Part shown: positions 5,772 through 6,035 of the stretch, in pieces
How positions within the stretch are numbered: the stretch's first letter is position 1
Layout of the letters: every line of letters begins with the position of its first letter
Assembly (NCBI GenBank): GCA_023229485.1
Contig: JALNZJ010000052.1
Span: forward strand, 1 to 6,035
Length of the DNA stretch: 6,035 bases
Direction of reading: 5' to 3'
Source of the DNA: a bacterium
GTDB taxonomy: Bacteria; Patescibacteriota; Minisyncoccia; Minisyncoccales; Minisyncoccaceae
Translations under genes and position numbers: made by a program
The notes under the pieces: model-generated
What the model saw: the letters and a program-made list of their open reading frames with translations, nothing else
Databases searched by the model: none
What the model was told of the DNA's origin: nothing

Positions 5772-5841
5772 GCATACTTAAATCAAATACCCCTTTTAGG
5801 GGTATTTGATTTAAGTATTGTGCCGAAGGAGGGACTTGAAC
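5755..5841. repeat. 87-nt inverted repeat containing the tRNA-Leu 3' end
   Basis: GTTCAAGTCCCTCCTTCG at 5755-5772 is the exact reverse complement of 5824-5841, which is the T-loop, T-stem and most of the 3' acceptor strand of the tRNA-Leu gene. The 21-bp perfect stem at 5774-5794 / 5798-5818 lies between them. The two paired blocks (18 and 21 bp) are separated by 1 nt on the left and 5 nt on the right, so the copy at left lacks four bases at the tRNA end. Its origin is unclear: snap-back copying, an inverted degenerate tRNA or a functional antisense element. Confidence 0.85.
5774..5818. terminator. Perfect 21-bp hairpin, probable terminator after tRNA-Leu
   Basis: Bases 5774-5794 and 5798-5818 are exact reverse complements around a TTT loop. 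The core CCCCT/AGGGG followed by a T-rich 3' flank (TATTTGATTT) resembles an intrinsic terminator in both directions, though the T-rich part is itself paired. It begins 3 nt beyond the tRNA-Leu discriminator base on the minus strand and 3 nt after the candidate RNA on the plus strand, so it could end both, and RNase cleavage at its base could produce tRNA 3' ends. Confidence 0.6.
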
Positions 5842-5902
5842 CCTCACGTCTTGCGACATATGCTCCTAAGGCATACGCGTCTGCCAATTCCGCCACCTCG
5901 GC
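5821..5902 (-). tRNA. trnL-UAG: tRNA-Leu (anticodon UAG)
   Basis: The minus strand folds into an 82-nt class II tRNA. The acceptor stem pairs GCCGAGG with CTTCGGC (one G-U), with discriminator A73, as in leucine tRNAs. The D-arm region GCGGAATTGGCAGACGC is typical of tRNA-Leu. The anticodon stem TATGC/GCATA carries loop CTTAGGA, giving anticodon UAG, which reads CUA and, by wobble, other CUN codons. A long variable arm (GTC-GCAA-GAC) and a T-arm GAGGG-TTCAAGT-CCCTC complete it. The 3' CCA is not encoded (the next bases are CAA), so CCA-adding enzyme is required. It starts 22 nt after the stop of a possible upstream minus-strand gene, with which it may be co-transcribed, and is followed by the 21-bp hairpin. 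Confidence 0.97.
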
Positions 5903-5924
5903 ATGATTTTTTTATTTTATTGCC

Positions 5925-6035
5925 TTATATGGGACCCTCACCTTCGGACACGTTTTTGTTGAAGTTTTCTTTAAGTAGGTTTCGCCAATCCAATAAATTA
6001 AATAATACTTTATAAATATAGCATACCGACATACA
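5925..6035 (-). CDS. Possible C-terminal fragment of a gene extending past the right edge
   Basis: The minus-strand frame is open from the right edge to a TAA at 5925-5927, giving 36 residues. They read as a hydrophobic, protein-like stretch (SVCYIYKVLFNLLDW) followed by RNLLKENFNKNVSEGEGPI and the stop. A frame open for 36 codons is not rare by chance, but this one has balanced, plausible composition, lies on the same strand as the tRNA, and accounts for a GC-richer patch (5931-5952) that encodes SEGEGP. An ATG at 6032 is in frame but a start there would be too short to be convincing. I do not recognise the protein. Confidence 0.42.
   Translation of the reverse strand, partial: CMSVCYIYKVLFNLLDWRNLLKENFNKNVSEGEGPI

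Noticed and set aside
5660..5775. A second, plus-strand tRNA ending in GTTCAAGTCCCTCCTTCG
   Set aside because: The 5' side of the T-stem (GCCCG) does not pair with CCCTC, and no matching acceptor 5' strand, D-arm or proper anticodon loop is found.
5676..5842. tRNA-end direct repeats as attL/attR of a mini-element
   Set aside because: The exact copy is inverted, the direct copy is degenerate, and no integrase or recombinase is present.
5924..5952. tRNA-Leu promoter with TATAAG at 5924-5929
   Set aside because: No recognisable -35 box exists at 16-18 bp, and the bases are explained by the end of a possible upstream gene.
5818..6015. Plus-strand open frame of 65 codons across the tRNA
   Set aside because: It reads the antisense strand of tRNA-Leu; the RRDLNPHVLRH-type peptide is a well-known false product of antisense leucine tRNA.

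Overview
The window is an AT-rich bacterial segment that looks like a member of the Candidate Phyla Radiation (Patescibacteria), most likely a Parcubacteria-type lineage. The main reason is the tRNA threonylcarbamoyltransferase TsaD. It carries an extra lysine/glutamate-rich segment of about 40 residues before its GPGLEP motif, followed by a VGVNFAKALS stretch, a version I associate from memory with that group. Weak or absent Shine-Dalgarno sites, short intergenic gaps and single-TM secreted proteins of unknown function fit this, but taxonomy is inferred, not shown.

Layout. Positions 1-2042 (minus) hold most of a large polytopic membrane protein of the GT-C / PTPS-related type; its 3' end lies outside the window. 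A 70-bp divergent promoter region follows. Positions 2113-4645 (plus) form a compact unit: tsaD, a PrsW-family membrane protease whose start overlaps the end of tsaD by 11 bp, and an Hsp20 small heat-shock protein with a long acidic tail. A perfect 10-bp-stem hairpin at 4651-4680 ends this unit and also serves a convergent minus-strand gene (4684-5553) for a membrane-anchored, exported protein. That gene has a near-consensus promoter at 5582-5610.

Positions 5620-5925 are RNA-rich. They contain a terminator hairpin, an approximately 96-nt segment that folds into a compact three-way junction (candidate undescribed ncRNA), a perfect 21-bp-stem hairpin, and a tRNA-Leu(UAG) gene on the minus strand. 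The last 18 nt of the candidate RNA are an inverted exact copy of most of the tRNA-Leu 3' end. Together with the hairpin between them they form an 87-nt inverted repeat. This is the most unusual part of the window. A minus-strand reading frame open to the right edge (5925-6035) may be the C-terminus of another gene, read just before the tRNA.

Functional theme: tRNA modification (TsaD), membrane and protein quality control (PrsW-like protease, Hsp20), and cell-surface functions (GT-C-like protein, anchored lipoprotein-like protein). The genes are probably grouped by genome compaction; I see no sign that they form one pathway. No CRISPR array, transposase, integrase or phage gene is visible.
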